Assembly (NCBI RefSeq): GCF_002847285.1
Contig: NZ_CP025407.1
Location: 7,133,001-7,197,000 of the forward strand
Source: Streptomyces sp. CMB-StM0423
GTDB lineage: Bacteria > Actinomycetota > Actinomycetes > Streptomycetales > Streptomycetaceae
Length of the DNA: 64,000 bases
Direction of reading: 5' to 3'
A model generated the notes under the pieces. The model searched no databases. It was not told where the DNA came from and saw only the letters and a list, made by a program, of their open reading frames with translations. Positions 63,914 through 64,000 of this stretch are shown here, piece by piece. Position numbers and translations under genes: made by a program. Every line of letters begins with the position of its first letter. The first letter of the stretch is position 1.

Positions 63914-64000
63914 TCACAGCTCCTTGCGGAAGTCCCGGAGGATTTCCTTCGTGCGTTTTGCCGTCGCCGCCTGGGCCGCCATGTGGTCCAGGGCGGCGAG
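63914..64000 (-). CDS. XRE-family (DUF5753) regulator, C-terminal fragment
   Basis: Only the last 28 codons are in the window. They read LAALDHMAAQAATAKRTKEI then LRDFRKEL and stop. Basic helical ends closing in RDFRKEL-like sequences are typical of Streptomyces helix-turn-helix/DUF5753 proteins that precede DUF397 genes. The call rests on this tail and the abutting DUF397 gene. Confidence 0.65.
   Translation of the reverse strand, partial: LAALDHMAAQAATAKRTKEILRDFRKEL

Overview
The window is high-GC actinobacterial DNA that reads as Streptomyces or a very close relative. It carries BldD with an intact c-di-GMP signature, the actinobacterial integration host factor sIHF, an XRE/DUF397 gene pair, sugar importers without a local ATPase subunit, many GTG/TTG starts, and 4-bp ATGA/GTGA overlaps. 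I see no insertion sequence, prophage, CRISPR array, tRNA or rRNA.

Roughly 1-48 kb is conserved core. From the left: the 5' end of a DUF349 gene, a membrane cyclophilin, a metallo-beta-lactamase-fold hydrolase with hisS, a VKOR-type disulfide enzyme, rarA, rpsD (behind a DtxR-type iron box), a DUF948/DUF6167 pair with alaS-ruvX-mltG-aroE, then aroC-aroK-aroB-aroQ. Two tandem receptor-like Ser/Thr kinases with beta-propeller-like outer domains face the aro operon. Then come a small secreted protein, a P-loop protein, an M24 peptidase-like protein with altered metal ligands, efp, nusB, and bldD on the opposite strand with its own BldD box. The pyrimidine operon pyrR-pyrB-pyrC-(PH-like membrane protein)-carA-carB-pyrD-pyrF follows, led by a PyrR-binding RNA loop. 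After it lie mihF, gmk, rpoZ, coaBC, metK, an ATPase-deficient priA, a small HTH gene, fmt, rsmB, rpe and a SorC-type regulator.

Roughly 48-64 kb is accessory. An NB-ARC/LuxR-type regulator overlaps an acyltransferase-3 gene. That pair diverges from an MFS transporter across an AT-rich 26-bp dyad. A galactoside cassette follows: intracellular GH42 beta-galactosidase, binding-protein importer and D-galactonate dehydratase on the minus strand, diverging from an SDR and an FCD-type GntR regulator across a 19-bp palindrome. Its gene content suggests oxidative (De Ley-Doudoroff) galactose catabolism. The window ends with a LysM transglycosylase behind a ydaO-type c-di-AMP riboswitch, a luciferase-like protein, and a DUF397 gene with the 3' end of its XRE partner.

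The best leads outside routine annotation are the iron box at rpsD, the oxidative galactose cassette and its operator, the dyad at the acyltransferase/MFS promoters, the M24 protein with replaced metal ligands beside efp, and a c-di-AMP riboswitch that closes about 18 nt from its start codon. All family names come from reading the sequence; no database search was run.
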